Below, piece after piece: positions 28,110 through 37,925 of a stretch of 64,000 nucleotides of DNA (the stretch's first letter is position 1; each line of letters begins with the position of its first letter). The notes under the pieces were generated by a model. The model ran no database searches. It was given only the letters and a program-made list of their open reading frames with translations, and was not told where the DNA came from. The stretch comes from Novosphingobium umbonatum (lineage in GTDB: Bacteria; Pseudomonadota; Alphaproteobacteria; Sphingomonadales; Sphingomonadaceae): the NCBI RefSeq assembly GCF_004005905.1, contig NZ_SACO01000001.1:474334-538333 (forward strand), written 5' to 3'. Position numbers and translations under genes: made by a program.

Positions 28110-29123
28110 ATGACCTCGCCTGCATCCCCCAGGATCAGTGTGGCCATGAGCGTCTATAATGGCGAACGCTTTCTGGCGCCGGCGATAGAGAGCATTTTGG
28201 CCCAGACTCTGGGCGATTTTGAACTGCTGCTGCTGGATGATGGGTCGAGCGATGGCAGCGCGGATATCATCCGCAGCTATGCCGCGCAGGATGCCCGCAT
28301 CCGCCCCATCCTGCGCGAGAATCGCGGGTTGATCGCCAGCCTGAATGAAATGCTGGCCGAGGCGCGCGCACCGGTCATCGCGCGGATGGATGCCGATGAC
28401 ATCGCCCTGCCCGAAAGATTTGCGCGGCAGATCGCCTTTCTCGACGCCCATCCCGATCATGGAGTAGTGGGTGCGCAAACCATCGACATTGACCAGAACG
28501 GCCAGCCTTGGCCCCATGCCACCGCCACATTGCCCACCAGCCACGAGGCTTTGCTGGACGCCATTGCGCAGGGCCAGCCCTTGATCTGTCACCCCGTGGC
28601 GATGATGCGGCGCAAAGTGGTGCTGGGCGTGGGCGGCTATCACGCCGCTTTCCACCATTGCGAGGATCTCGACCTCTGGCTGCGGCTGGCCTCGGTCACC
28701 CGCCTTTGCAGCCTGCCCGAACCGCTGATCCGCTATCGCCATTATGATCAGCAGGTCTCCACCCGCCATGCCACCATCCAGCAGACCGGCGCGGCCGTGG
28801 CGCGTCTGGCCTATGCGGAAAGGGCGGCGGGGAGGAGCGACCCGACACAAGCGCTGGCCAAGCTGCCGCCGCTGGATGACATGGACGCCCTGTTTGGCCG
28901 TGATGGCGTGACCAAGGCCCTGCGCGCCCAGATCGCGCAAAGCCTGCGCTATTCCCCCGCCGCCATGCGCGACCATGGCTATGACCTATTGCTGCGCCAT
29001 CTGGCCGAGGGGGGCAGCCATGCGGGCATGCGGCGCACCGTGGCGCGGCTGGTGAAATTCGGCCTGCCCTTGCGCGCCTTGCGTCTGGCGCTGGCCCTGT
29101 TGTGCCATAGGCCGGTGACATGA
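28110..29123 (+). CDS. Family 2 glycosyltransferase
   Basis: 337 residues. The GT-A fold start ISVAMSVYNGERFLAPAIESIL is followed by LLLDDGSSDGSADI and a DADD metal/nucleotide-sugar motif at 94-97. A hydrophilic acceptor-binding C-terminal half follows. It should add a sugar from a nucleotide donor to a growing surface polysaccharide on the cytosolic side of the inner membrane. It overlaps the flippase gene by 4 bases (ATGA), so the pair is translationally coupled. Confidence 0.85.
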   Translation: MTSPASPRISVAMSVYNGERFLAPAIESILAQTLGDFELLLLDDGSSDGSADIIRSYAAQDARIRPILRENRGLIASLNEMLAEARAPVIARMDADDIALPERFARQIAFLDAHPDHGVVGAQTIDIDQNGQPWPHATATLPTSHEALLDAIAQGQPLICHPVAMMRRKVVLGVGGYHAAFHHCEDLDLWLRLASVTRLCSLPEPLIRYRHYDQQVSTRHATIQQTGAAVARLAYAERAAGRSDPTQALAKLPPLDDMDALFGRDGVTKALRAQIAQSLRYSPAAMRDHGYDLLLRHLAEGGSHAGMRRTVARLVKFGLPLRALRLALALLCHRPVT

Positions 29124-30631
29124 GCGATACCAAACCCCAGCGCGAGGAAGCCGCCATGTCGGTGCGCGGCGCGGCGGTCTGGGCGATGGGCGGGCAATAT
29201 CTGTCCTTTGCCATTCAATTCATCACCTCGGTCATCATCTCGCGCCTGTTTCTCTCGCCAGCCGAGGTTGGCCTGTTCTCCATCGCGCTGGCCGCCGCGC
29301 TGGTGGTGTCGGTGCTGCAGGACTTTGGCCTCACCCGCTATATGTCGGGCCTGCCCAGCGTGGATGCCGATACGCAGGCGCGGTGCAGCACGGTGGCTTT
29401 GCTGTTCTCCTTTGTCGTCGCGGGGCTGATCGCGGTCAGCGCGCTGCCCATGGCCCATGCCTATGGCCAACTTGCTCTGGCGCCGATGCTGCTGATCATA
29501 GCTGCGGCCTATCTGTTCATCCCGCTGGCGGTGGTGCCCATGGCTTTGATGGGGCGGGCCATGAATTTTCGCGGCCATTTCATCGTCAATCTGGGCGCGG
29601 CTTTGACGCAAGCCTGCGTGGCACTGACTTTGGCCGCTCTGGGCTATTCGGCCTTTGCGCTGGCATGGGCCACCTTGGCCAATGGCGTAGCGCGCGGGTT
29701 GATCGCACAATATTTGCGCCCTGCCCTGCCCTATCCCTTGCGGTTGCAGGGCATCGCGCCGGTGCTTTCCGTGGGATCGCGCCTGTCGGGGCTCTATGCC
29801 AATTACGGCATTTCCGCACGCACGCCCGATATGATCGTGGGCAAACTGCTGGGCCTCAATTCGGTCGGTCTTTACAGCCGCGCCGCCAGCCTGTCCGATC
29901 AATTCCGCACGCTGATCTCCGGCGCGATCGGCAGCGTGTTCTACCCCGCCTTTGCTCGCAAGCGCGACAATGGCGAGCCTTTGGGGCCAGCCTATCTGCG
30001 GGTGGTGGCAGGCTATACGGCGATCATCTGGCCCGGCATGGCGGGGCTGGCGCTGGCGGCGGAACCGGTGGTCAAACTGCTTTACGGCCCGCGCTGGGAA
30101 GCGGTGGCGCCCTTGCTTTCCACCATTTCGCTCACGGAAATCTTTCTGGTGATGCTGCCTTTGCAATCGGACCTGCCGATCCTGCTGGGCAAGATCAACC
30201 AGCTGATGCTCTATGCATTGACCGAGACCTGCCTGTCACTCACCTTGCTGGCCGCCGGTTGCCAATGGGGCACGCAAGGCGCGGCGGCTTCACGTCTGGT
30301 CTATGGCGCGGCATGGGTGCTGCTCTATGCCCGTTTTCTACACCGGCTGGTGGGCTTTGACGCGCGGCAATTGCTGGTGATCTATGCCAAGAGCGCCTTG
30401 TCCACGCTGGCGGGTCTGGCGCCCTTGGCGCTGACCTATGGGTTGTGGAGCGGGCCTTCGACCATCAGCCTGCCCCTGCTGTGCGCCAATGTGCTACTGG
30501 GCGGGGTGCTGTGGATGGGGACGATGCTGGCCCTGCGCCATCCTGCGCTGGATGATCTGTTCGGGCTGATCGGCCATTTGCCCGGCGGGCGCCATGTGCA
30601 GCCTTTGCTCGACTGGCTCAAACCCGCTTAA
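29120..30631 (+). CDS. Polysaccharide flippase of the MOP superfamily (Wzx-like)
   Basis: 503 residues with about 12-14 hydrophobic segments. The start RGAAVWAMGGQYLSFAIQF and internal SPAEVGLFSIALA resemble oligosaccharide flippases of the RfbX/Wzx type, which move lipid-linked sugars to the periplasmic face. It follows the coupled glycosyltransferase. No polymerase or ligase gene is adjacent, so the polymer cannot be named. The stop overlaps the stop of the convergent marR gene. Confidence 0.82.
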   Translation: MSDTKPQREEAAMSVRGAAVWAMGGQYLSFAIQFITSVIISRLFLSPAEVGLFSIALAAALVVSVLQDFGLTRYMSGLPSVDADTQARCSTVALLFSFVVAGLIAVSALPMAHAYGQLALAPMLLIIAAAYLFIPLAVVPMALMGRAMNFRGHFIVNLGAALTQACVALTLAALGYSAFALAWATLANGVARGLIAQYLRPALPYPLRLQGIAPVLSVGSRLSGLYANYGISARTPDMIVGKLLGLNSVGLYSRAASLSDQFRTLISGAIGSVFYPAFARKRDNGEPLGPAYLRVVAGYTAIIWPGMAGLALAAEPVVKLLYGPRWEAVAPLLSTISLTEIFLVMLPLQSDLPILLGKINQLMLYALTETCLSLTLLAAGCQWGTQGAAASRLVYGAAWVLLYARFLHRLVGFDARQLLVIYAKSALSTLAGLAPLALTYGLWSGPSTISLPLLCANVLLGGVLWMGTMLALRHPALDDLFGLIGHLPGGRHVQPLLDWLKPA

Positions 30632-31095
30632 CAGTCGAGCGGGCCTTCCAAGGCAGCGGTCATTTTCGCAAAGGCCGATTGCAGCGCAGCGCGTTCCCCA
30701 TCGTCCAGCTCTGCGCAGATCTGGTTGATGATGCTCTGACGCAAAGGCTCTGTGGCCTCGATCGCCAGCAGGCCAGCCTCGGTAATGTGCAAGCGTTTGA
30801 CACGGCGGTCTTCGGGATCGCTGCGGCGTTCCACCAGACCATCGCGTTCCAGCCCGTCGAGAATCTCGGTGATGGTGCGCGGGCTTTGGTCGAAAATTTC
30901 GGCAATATCGGCGGCGCGGGCGTTACCCTTCAAATTGCGCACCAGCATCAGCACCTTGGTGCGGGCCATGGACGCCCCCTGCCCCGTCATCGCCTTGTTC
31001 ACACAGCGATACATGCGCAGATAGGTGCGCGCCAAAGCGCTGATCAGCTCGTCGTTCCGAATATTCATGAGGGCACTCATTAAATGGTATTGCAT
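30628..31095 (-). CDS. MarR family transcriptional regulator
   Basis: 155 residues. A winged helix-turn-helix (RAADIAEIFDQSPRTITEIL, about 60-79) followed by LERDGLVERRSDPEDRRVKRLHIT is the standard MarR wing. Such proteins bind small lipophilic compounds and release DNA. The gene is divergent from emrA with about 50 bases between, so it very likely controls the efflux operon and itself. Three in-frame ATG codons (31095, 31080, 31068) are near the start and none has a strong ribosome binding site. Confidence 0.88.
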   Translation of the reverse strand: MQYHLMSALMNIRNDELISALARTYLRMYRCVNKAMTGQGASMARTKVLMLVRNLKGNARAADIAEIFDQSPRTITEILDGLERDGLVERRSDPEDRRVKRLHITEAGLLAIEATEPLRQSIINQICAELDDGERAALQSAFAKMTAALEGPLDC

Positions 31096-31113
31096 AAAAT
31101 GGCAAGCGCGGGC
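31083..31113. promoter_or_regulatory. Candidate MarR operator
   Basis: In the marR/emrA intergenic gap, AAATGG occurs twice as a direct repeat, and TTGC and GCAA arms bracket ATAAAATG. Position between divergent marR and emrA suits an autoregulatory site, but the dyad is imperfect. Confidence 0.3.
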
Positions 31114-31150
31114 ATGACACAGCCTACCCTTTTTGCAGCGAGTCTATCCT

Positions 31151-32290
31151 GTGGCCGAATCCGTCTCCCCCGTTCCCGCCTCTCCCTCCAGCACCGACAC
31201 GGATGATACCACCCCCAACCCATGGCCGCGCCGCGTGGGGCTGGTGGTGGGCCCGCTGGCGCTGATCGGGGGGGCCTATGGGCTGTATAGCTATGAAACC
31301 CATGGCAAGTTCCAGCAGTCGACCGACGACGCCTTCCTGCAGGCCGATGCGGTCACGGTGGCGCCCAAGGTTGGCGGCTATGTCGAAAAGGTCTTCGTGT
31401 CCGACAATCAGGATGTGAAGGCGGGCGACCCGCTGGTGCAGATCGATCCCCGCGATTACCGCGCGCAATCGGCGCAATATGAGGCGCAGATCGGACTGGC
31501 GCAGGCTCAGGCCGATGCGGCGCAGGCGCAATTGGGCGAACAGGAAGCCGCGATTGCCAAGGCTGACGCCGATGTCGCCGCCGCCCAGCGCGCCGCCAGC
31601 TTTGCCGATGCACAGGTCGCGCGTTACAGCCCGCTGGCCTCCAGCGGCGCGGAGAGCGGCGAGAAGCTGGCCCAATTGCGCAATGAGGCGACACAGGCCG
31701 CCGCCAAACTGGCCAGCGCCCGCGCCTCGGCACAGGCGGCCCATCGCAAGATCGACACGATCAAGGCGCAGATGGAACAAGCCAAGGCGCAAGGATCGGG
31801 TGCCAAGGCGCAATTGTCCTCGGCGCAGGTCAATCTGGGCTCCACCCTGCTGCGCGCCGCCGTCGATGGCCGCATTGGCGACAAGACCGTTCGTCTGGGC
31901 CAATTCGTGCCCGCCGCCACCCGTTTGATGAGCGTGGTGCCGGTCAGCCAGCTCTATGTCACCGCCAATTTCAAGGAAACGCAGCTGGGCCTGATGCGTG
32001 CCGGTCAACCGGTGCATATCAAGCTGGACGCGCTGCCCGACATCGAAATCACCGGCAAGGTGGACAGCATCTCGCCCGGCACCGGCGCGCAATTCTCGCT
32101 GTTGCCCCCGCAAAATGCCACGGGCAATTTCACCAAGGTGGTGCAGCGCGTGCCGGTGCGGATCAGCATCAATGCCAGCGCGGAACTGCGCAAGCTGCTG
32201 GTGCCGGGCATGAGCGTTGAAGTGAGCGTGGACACCAAAGGCGCCAAGGATGCGCTGGACGCCCTGCATGGCAAGGATAGCGCCCAGTGA
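31151..32290 (+). CDS. emrA: EmrA-type HlyD family membrane fusion protein
   Basis: 379 residues from the GTG at 31151; a TTG at 31133 in the same frame is the other candidate, and neither has a good ribosome binding site. An N-terminal transmembrane anchor (PRRVGLVVGPLALIGGAYGL) precedes the lipoyl half-motif STDDAFLQADAVTVAPKVGG and a long alpha-helical hairpin rich in Ala/Gln. The second lipoyl half (LRAAVDGRIGDKTVRLGQFV) and a beta-barrel follow. It bridges EmrB in the inner membrane with the outer membrane factor encoded downstream. The next gene overlaps by 4 bases. Confidence 0.9.
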   Translation: MAESVSPVPASPSSTDTDDTTPNPWPRRVGLVVGPLALIGGAYGLYSYETHGKFQQSTDDAFLQADAVTVAPKVGGYVEKVFVSDNQDVKAGDPLVQIDPRDYRAQSAQYEAQIGLAQAQADAAQAQLGEQEAAIAKADADVAAAQRAASFADAQVARYSPLASSGAESGEKLAQLRNEATQAAAKLASARASAQAAHRKIDTIKAQMEQAKAQGSGAKAQLSSAQVNLGSTLLRAAVDGRIGDKTVRLGQFVPAATRLMSVVPVSQLYVTANFKETQLGLMRAGQPVHIKLDALPDIEITGKVDSISPGTGAQFSLLPPQNATGNFTKVVQRVPVRISINASAELRKLLVPGMSVEVSVDTKGAKDALDALHGKDSAQ

Positions 32291-33825
32291 ACAGCCAAGG
32301 GCAGATCCCCGGCCCACCCAAGAAAGCCGATGCCGCCGCATGGATGGCGGTGGCTGCGGGCAGCCTTGGCGCGATGATGGCCCTGCTGGACATTTCGATC
32401 ACCAATTCGGCGCTGCCGGTCATTCAAGGCTCGATCGGCGCCAGCGGCACCGAGGGCACTTGGGTGGCAACCTCCTATCTGGTGGCCGAAATTGTCATCA
32501 TCCCGCTGTCGGCATGGCTGGAACGGATGCTGGGCCTGCGCACGTTCCTGCTGCTGGCCGCCAGCCTGTTCGTGGCTTTCTCGATGGTCTGCGGCACGGC
32601 CACCAGCCTGTCGACCATGATCATTGGCCGCGTGGGGCAAGGCTTTACCGGCGGGGCGCTGATCCCCACCGCCATGACCATCATCGCCACCCGCCTGCCC
32701 CCTGCGCAACAGCCGATAGGCAATGCGATGTTTGGCGTGACCGCCATTCTGGGGCCGGTGCTGGGGCCGTTGATCGGGGGCTGGCTGACGGAGAATCTCA
32801 GCTGGCACTATGCCTTTTTCATCAACCTGCCGATCGGCCTGTCGCTGATCACCATGCTGACCATCGGCCTGCCGCACCGCGAATTGCATCTTGAAGAATT
32901 CCTCAACGCCGATTGGCTGGGCATTATCGGACTGGCGCTCAGCCTTGGCGGGCTGACCATCGTTCTGGAAGAAGGGCAGCGCGAGCAATGGTTTGAAAGC
33001 GCCACCATCATCCGCCTGACCCTGATGGCGCTGGTTGGACTGGCGCTGCTGCTGGCCGGACAGATCTATGCCAAAAGGCCGGTGATCAAGCTGCGCCTGT
33101 TGCTGGACCGGCAATTTGGCGCGGTGGTGATCATGGGCGTGATGCTGGGCATGATGCTTTACGGCACGGCCTATGTGATCCCGCAATTTCTGGCGGCCAT
33201 TGCCCATTATAACGCTTTGCAAGCGGGGCAGGTGGTCGTGCTGTCCGGCATTCCCAGCCTGTTGATGATGCCTTTCACGCCCCTGATGATGCGCAAGATG
33301 GAGATCCGTTTTGCGGTGATGCTGGGGCTGGTGATCATGCTGGTCAGTTGCTGGCTGGACACCGGCCTTTCCGCCAATGCCACGGGTGAAGAATTTGCCG
33401 CCTCGCAATTGCTGCGCGGGGTGGGCACGGTGTTTTCCTTCATGTTTCTCAATCAGGCGGCCATTGCTTCTGTGCCCATGCATGAGGCGGGCGATGCGGC
33501 GGGGCTTTTCAACGCCGCGCGTAATCTGGGCGGGTCCTTGGCGCTGGCGGGCATTGCCGTGGTGCAGGACCAGCGCCTGTGGATGCATAGTCGCCGGATG
33601 GAGGAGAGCCTGCGCGCCAATTCCGAAGTCGTGCAGAATTACATGCATGGCATGGGCAGCCCGACCATCGCGCTGCAAAATCTGGTGGGCACGATCCAGC
33701 GGGATGCGCTGGTGATGACCTATAATGACATTTTCTGGATGCTGGGTGTGGGTATCATCCTCATCAGCCCTCTGGTCCTGTTTCTGCGCCCCCTGCCCAA
33801 CCGGCAGGCGATGGCGATGCATTGA
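32287..33825 (+). CDS. emrB: EmrB-type DHA2 family MFS drug exporter
   Basis: 512 residues with 14 predicted membrane helices, the DHA2 topology. The start is GTG overlapping the emrA stop. AAGSLGAMMALLDISITNSALP and GTWVATSYLVAEIVIIPLSAW are the family's helix 1-2 segments; GRVGQGFTGGALIPTA is motif B and AILGPVLGPLIGGWL is the antiporter motif C. It exports hydrophobic drugs or proton uncouplers with proton antiport. It overlaps the start region of the outer membrane factor gene. Confidence 0.92.
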   Translation: MNSQGQIPGPPKKADAAAWMAVAAGSLGAMMALLDISITNSALPVIQGSIGASGTEGTWVATSYLVAEIVIIPLSAWLERMLGLRTFLLLAASLFVAFSMVCGTATSLSTMIIGRVGQGFTGGALIPTAMTIIATRLPPAQQPIGNAMFGVTAILGPVLGPLIGGWLTENLSWHYAFFINLPIGLSLITMLTIGLPHRELHLEEFLNADWLGIIGLALSLGGLTIVLEEGQREQWFESATIIRLTLMALVGLALLLAGQIYAKRPVIKLRLLLDRQFGAVVIMGVMLGMMLYGTAYVIPQFLAAIAHYNALQAGQVVVLSGIPSLLMMPFTPLMMRKMEIRFAVMLGLVIMLVSCWLDTGLSANATGEEFAASQLLRGVGTVFSFMFLNQAAIASVPMHEAGDAAGLFNAARNLGGSLALAGIAVVQDQRLWMHSRRMEESLRANSEVVQNYMHGMGSPTIALQNLVGTIQRDALVMTYNDIFWMLGVGIILISPLVLFLRPLPNRQAMAMH

Positions 33826-33833
33826 GGCTTTCC

Positions 33834-35231
33834 ATGCGCAAATTGCTTAATCTTTCGGTCTCGATGCTGGTTTTGGCAGGTCTGGCCGGTTGTACTGTCG
33901 GCCCCGATTATAAAGGTCCGCAAGGCGCGGCGGTCGTATCGCCACCGGCCAGCTTTGCCCGTGCCAGTGGAACCAAGGCACAGGCGCCGCAATTGGCCAA
34001 ATGGTGGACGGCGCTGGGCGATCCGGTGCTGGACGGGCTGGAGGCCAAGGCACTGGCCGCCAATCCCAATCTGGGCACGGCTCTGGCGCGGGTGCAACAG
34101 GCGCGGGCGGGGCTGCGGCTCGACAAGACCAATGACCTGCCCAAAGTGGGCGCGATGGGCGCAGGGCTGATCGCCGATCTGCCGGGCAACCAATTGGGCG
34201 GCTCGCTCAACTATTACAATGCCGCGCTGGACGCCCAATGGGAGATCGACCTGTTTGGCGGGCAAAGGCGCAAGGTGGAGGCCTCGGTCGCCAATGCGCA
34301 GGCCGCAGAAGCCAAGCTGGCCGACGCGCAAGTGAGCCTGACTGCCGAAGTGGCGCAAACCTATATCAACCTGCGCGACCGCCAGCAGCGTCTGGCGCTG
34401 GGGCAGCAATTGCTGGAGGTGAGCCAGCAGGCGCTGACACTGACCAAGGCGCGTCTGGCGCAAGGCGTGGGCACGCAAAGCGATGCCGAGCGCTCGGCGC
34501 GCGCGGTGGAAGATGCGGCGGCAGCTTTGTTGCCGCTTCAGGCCGAGCGGGATGCCTATCTCAATGCGCTGGCGGTATTGCTGGGCGAGGCTCCCGGCGC
34601 GCTGGATGCCAGCCTGTCCGCGCCCAAGGCTATCCCCCTGCCCCCTGCCGAACTGGCGGTGGGTGATCCGGCCAGCCTGATCCAGCGCCGCCCCGATCTA
34701 CGCGCCGCCGAAAGGCAATTGGCCGCCAGCACCGCCAAGGTCGGCGTGGCCGATGCCGCCCGCTTCCCCAAGCTGAAGCTGACCGGCTTCCTTGGGCTGG
34801 GCGGCAGCAGATTAGAGGATATTTTTGATCCGTCCAGCATGGCGCTCTTGGCCGCACCGCAACTGAGCTGGAACTTTCTGGACTTTGGCGGCAATTCGGC
34901 CCGTCTGGCACAGGCCAAGGCCGCGCGTGACGAGGCGTCCGAACAATATCGCGGCGCGGTGTTGCAGGCCCTGCGCGATGCCGAGGATTCGCTGGCCCGC
35001 TATGGCGCCGCCCGCGCGCAGGCCGCCAGCAAGGGCCGCAGCGCAGCCAGCGCCACCCAAAGCGCGCAGTTGGCCAGTCAGCGTTTTGCCGCTGGCACCA
35101 TCAGCCGCCTTGCCCTTCTGGACGCCGAGCGAGAGCGTTTGACCGCCCAGCAAGCATCGGTGCAGGCGGTAGCCAATATGAGTGCCCAATATGTTACCCT
35201 GCAGAAATCTTTGGGATTGGGCTGGGATTGA
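33834..35231 (+). CDS. NodT-type outer membrane efflux lipoprotein
   Basis: 465 residues from the ATG at 33834, which follows GAGG at a normal distance. The lipobox VLAGLAGC puts the lipidated Cys at position 20. The mature part begins TVGPDYKGP, as in OprM/NodT factors, and contains two repeats of the outer membrane efflux fold with long helices (for example AQWEIDLFGGQRRKVEAS). It completes the marR-regulated emrA-emrB-nodT tripartite pump. It is the last gene of the operon. Confidence 0.9.
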   Translation: MRKLLNLSVSMLVLAGLAGCTVGPDYKGPQGAAVVSPPASFARASGTKAQAPQLAKWWTALGDPVLDGLEAKALAANPNLGTALARVQQARAGLRLDKTNDLPKVGAMGAGLIADLPGNQLGGSLNYYNAALDAQWEIDLFGGQRRKVEASVANAQAAEAKLADAQVSLTAEVAQTYINLRDRQQRLALGQQLLEVSQQALTLTKARLAQGVGTQSDAERSARAVEDAAAALLPLQAERDAYLNALAVLLGEAPGALDASLSAPKAIPLPPAELAVGDPASLIQRRPDLRAAERQLAASTAKVGVADAARFPKLKLTGFLGLGGSRLEDIFDPSSMALLAAPQLSWNFLDFGGNSARLAQAKAARDEASEQYRGAVLQALRDAEDSLARYGAARAQAASKGRSAASATQSAQLASQRFAAGTISRLALLDAERERLTAQQASVQAVANMSAQYVTLQKSLGLGWD

Positions 35232-35288
35232 TTTCGGGATAGTTATAATACATAACATTCCAAAATGACTTAGGTGAGGGTTGATGCA

Positions 35289-36938
35289 ATGAGCGTGATC
35301 GAGCGCGACGAGATGGCCTATGACGTTGTGATTGTGGGTGGCGGGCCAGCGGGCCTGTCGACCGCGATCCGGCTGAAACAGTTGAACGCGGATCTGTCAG
35401 TCTGCGTGCTGGAGAAGGGCAGCGAGATTGGCGCGCATATCCTGTCGGGCGCGGTGGTCGATCCGCGCGCGCTGGATGAGTTGATCCCTGATTGGCGCGA
35501 CACAGATTGCCCGCTGGCGCAAACGCCCGTCACCGACAATTGGCACTGGGTGCTGACGCGAAAGGGCCATTATGTCATGCCCCATGCGCTGATGCCGCCC
35601 TTCATGAGCAATGATGGCTGCTACACCACATCCTTGGGCAATCTGTGCCGCTGGCTGGGGGGTAAGGCGGAGGAACTGGGCGTGGAAATCTTCCCCGGTT
35701 TTCCTGCCGCCGAGGTGCTGTTTGATGATAGTGGCGCGCTGATCGGGGTGCAGACCGGCGACATGGGCGTGGACCGTGAGGGCCAGCCCAAGGGCGATTT
35801 CCAGCCCGGCATGCGGCTATTGGCGCGCTATACGGTGCTGGCCGAGGGTGCGCGTGGGCACCTAACCAAACGGGTGAAGGCACAATTTGACCTTGAGCGC
35901 GATTGCCAGCCTCAAGTCTATGGGCTGGGCATCAAGGAATTGTGGGATATTGATCCGGAAAAACATGTTCCAGGGCGTGTTCTCCACACCCAGGGCTGGC
36001 CCCTGTCGGAAAGTGAGAGTTGGGGCGGCGGTTTCCTCTATCATCAGGCGGGCGGACAAGTCGCGCTCGGTTTTGTAACCGCTCTGGATTACAAAAACCC
36101 GCATGTCAGCCCTTACGAGGAATTTCAGCGCTGGAAGCAGCACCCCTCGATCCGCGCCATTCTGGAAAGTGGCAAGCGCGTCAGCTATGGCGCGCGCGTG
36201 ATCAATGAAGGTGGCTGGCAGTCGGTGCCGCAACTGGCCTTTGCGGGCGGGGTTCTGGCCGGATGCAGTGCCGGTTTCGTCAATGTGCCGCGCATCAAGG
36301 GCAGCCATACCGCCATGAAATCAGGCATCTTGGCCGCCGAGGCGATCAGCGCCGCGCTGGCCGCTGGCCGTGGTGGCGATACTCTGGCCGATTATGATGC
36401 GGCGGTGCGCGACAGCTGGATCGCCAGCGAATTGAAGCTGGTGCAAAATGCCCAGCCTCTGGTCGCCAAATTCGGCGGCGCGCTGGGCACCGTGCTGGCG
36501 GGCGCGGATATGTGGGCGCGGGTGCTGAAGGTTAACCCATTTGGCCCGATGCAGCATCACAAGGATGCCGAGGCCACCGGCCGCGCCGATCTGTACAAAC
36601 CCATCGCCTATCCCAAGGCTGACGGCGTGATCAGCTTCGACCGGCTAACCAATGTGTCCTATTCCTTCACCAACCATGAGGAAGAGCAGCCCTGCCACCT
36701 GCGGTTGAAGGATGCATCCGTGCCGGTCTCGGTCAACCTGCCGCTCTATGCCGGACCAGAGGCGCGCTATTGCCCTGCGGGCGTCTATGAATTTCTGGGC
36801 GAAGGCACAGAGAAACGCTTGCAAATCAACGCGCAAAACTGCCTGCATTGCAAGACCTGCGACATCAAGGACCCCACCGGCAACATCGATTGGGCAACGC
36901 CCGAAGGTGGGGGCGGGCCGAACTATCCCAATATGTGA
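35289..36938 (+). CDS. etfD: Electron transfer flavoprotein-ubiquinone oxidoreductase
   Basis: 549 residues from the ATG at 35289; the in-frame GTG at 35274 overlaps the GAGG ribosome binding site. An FAD motif DVVIVGGGPAGLSTAIRL is near the N-terminus, the ubiquinone-binding middle is present, and the C-terminal 4Fe-4S domain contains YCPAGVYEF and CLHCKTCDIKDP. It passes electrons from ETF (fatty acid and amino acid dehydrogenases) to ubiquinone in the inner membrane. A TATAAT box is at 35244-35249. The etfAB genes are not in the window. Confidence 0.95.
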   Translation: MSVIERDEMAYDVVIVGGGPAGLSTAIRLKQLNADLSVCVLEKGSEIGAHILSGAVVDPRALDELIPDWRDTDCPLAQTPVTDNWHWVLTRKGHYVMPHALMPPFMSNDGCYTTSLGNLCRWLGGKAEELGVEIFPGFPAAEVLFDDSGALIGVQTGDMGVDREGQPKGDFQPGMRLLARYTVLAEGARGHLTKRVKAQFDLERDCQPQVYGLGIKELWDIDPEKHVPGRVLHTQGWPLSESESWGGGFLYHQAGGQVALGFVTALDYKNPHVSPYEEFQRWKQHPSIRAILESGKRVSYGARVINEGGWQSVPQLAFAGGVLAGCSAGFVNVPRIKGSHTAMKSGILAAEAISAALAAGRGGDTLADYDAAVRDSWIASELKLVQNAQPLVAKFGGALGTVLAGADMWARVLKVNPFGPMQHHKDAEATGRADLYKPIAYPKADGVISFDRLTNVSYSFTNHEEEQPCHLRLKDASVPVSVNLPLYAGPEARYCPAGVYEFLGEGTEKRLQINAQNCLHCKTCDIKDPTGNIDWATPEGGGGPNYPNM

Positions 36939-36960
36939 CGTTATACGGGGGCGGGTGGCA

Positions 36961-37842
36961 TCAATGCTTCCCGTCCCCCATCACCACCGAACCCACCGAG
37001 GCGGCAATCACCAGCGCCACCGCCAGCCATTGCAGCCCCGCCAGATGCTCGCCCAGCAGCAGCGCACCGGCCAGCGCACCCACGGCAGGCTCCACGCTCA
37101 TCAACACGCCGAAACGGTTGGCGGGGATTGACTTCAGCGCCACCATTTCCAGCGTATAGGGGATGGAACTGGACAGCAGCGCCGTGGCCAGCCCCATGCC
37201 CACCAGCGCGGGCGAGAGCAGCGCCGAACCGGCATCCACCACGCCAATCGGCACCACGATCAGCGCGGCGGTGCTCATGCCCAAAGACACGGCCTGACCA
37301 CTGGGCACATGGGCGGCGCGTTTGCCAAAGATGATGTAAAGCCCCCAGAACAGGCCCGCGCCCAGCCCGAAAAGCACACCCACAGGGTCCAGCGCATGAC
37401 TCGCCCCCTGCCATGGCAGCAAGAGCGCCAGCCCCGCCGCGGCCAGAGCCACCATGGCATAATGGGCGGGACGGCGCGAATGGATGAGCGAGACCGTCAA
37501 AGGCCCCAGAAACTCGATAGCAATCGCCAGACCCAGCGGAATGGTCCGCAAGGCCATATAGAAGCACAGGTTCATCAGCCCCAGCACCGCGCCATAGCGC
37601 ATCACCGCCAACAGGCCATCGCGGGTAATCGGTTGCCGCCACGGGCGGAAGGCCAGCACAAGCAGCAAAGCGGAAAAGCCTACGCGATAGGCCACCGCCC
37701 CCGGCGCACCCACCAGCGGAAACAATTGTTTGCCGAAAGAGGTGCCCACGCAAAAGGACGTGATCGAACAGGCCAGCGCCAGATAGGGCGTGGCAGCGGC
37801 CAAGGATGGGGTGGAGGAGCTTTGCGCGGAAATCGTCGTCAT
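36961..37842 (-). CDS. EamA/DMT family exporter (RhtA-like)
   Basis: 293 residues with about 10 membrane helices, the two-repeat EamA architecture. The segments YMALRTIPLGLAIAIEFLGPL and VALKSIPANRFGVLMSVEPAVGALAG are typical of RhtA-type threonine/homoserine or other amino acid exporters. It is divergent from an Lrp-family regulator, a common pairing for amino acid exporters, with a strong dyad between them. Confidence 0.82.
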   Translation of the reverse strand: MTTISAQSSSTPSLAAATPYLALACSITSFCVGTSFGKQLFPLVGAPGAVAYRVGFSALLLVLAFRPWRQPITRDGLLAVMRYGAVLGLMNLCFYMALRTIPLGLAIAIEFLGPLTVSLIHSRRPAHYAMVALAAAGLALLLPWQGASHALDPVGVLFGLGAGLFWGLYIIFGKRAAHVPSGQAVSLGMSTAALIVVPIGVVDAGSALLSPALVGMGLATALLSSSIPYTLEMVALKSIPANRFGVLMSVEPAVGALAGALLLGEHLAGLQWLAVALVIAASVGSVVMGDGKH

Positions 37843-37877
37843 TCCCGCGTTCTATCGCAGATGCGCTGGCGAATGGC

Positions 37878-37920
37878 GGCTATTTCCGTTAGCGGATGAC
37901 GGAAAGCGTCATTATAAGCC
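37878..37920. promoter_or_regulatory. Nested dyads between exporter and Lrp genes
   Basis: The dyad ATGACG (37896-37901) / CGTCAT (37907-37912) has a 5-base spacer. A second dyad, TTTCCGT/ACGGAAA (37883-37905), and outer GGCTAT/ATAAGCC arms overlap it. Their position in the short divergent gap fits an Lrp operator serving both genes. Confidence 0.5.
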
Positions 37921-37925
37921 ATCAC

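Noticed and set aside
32005..33822. 605-codon reverse frame antisense to emrB
   Set aside because: His/Gln-rich low-complexity translation, opposite a clear DHA2 transporter; an artefact of codon bias.
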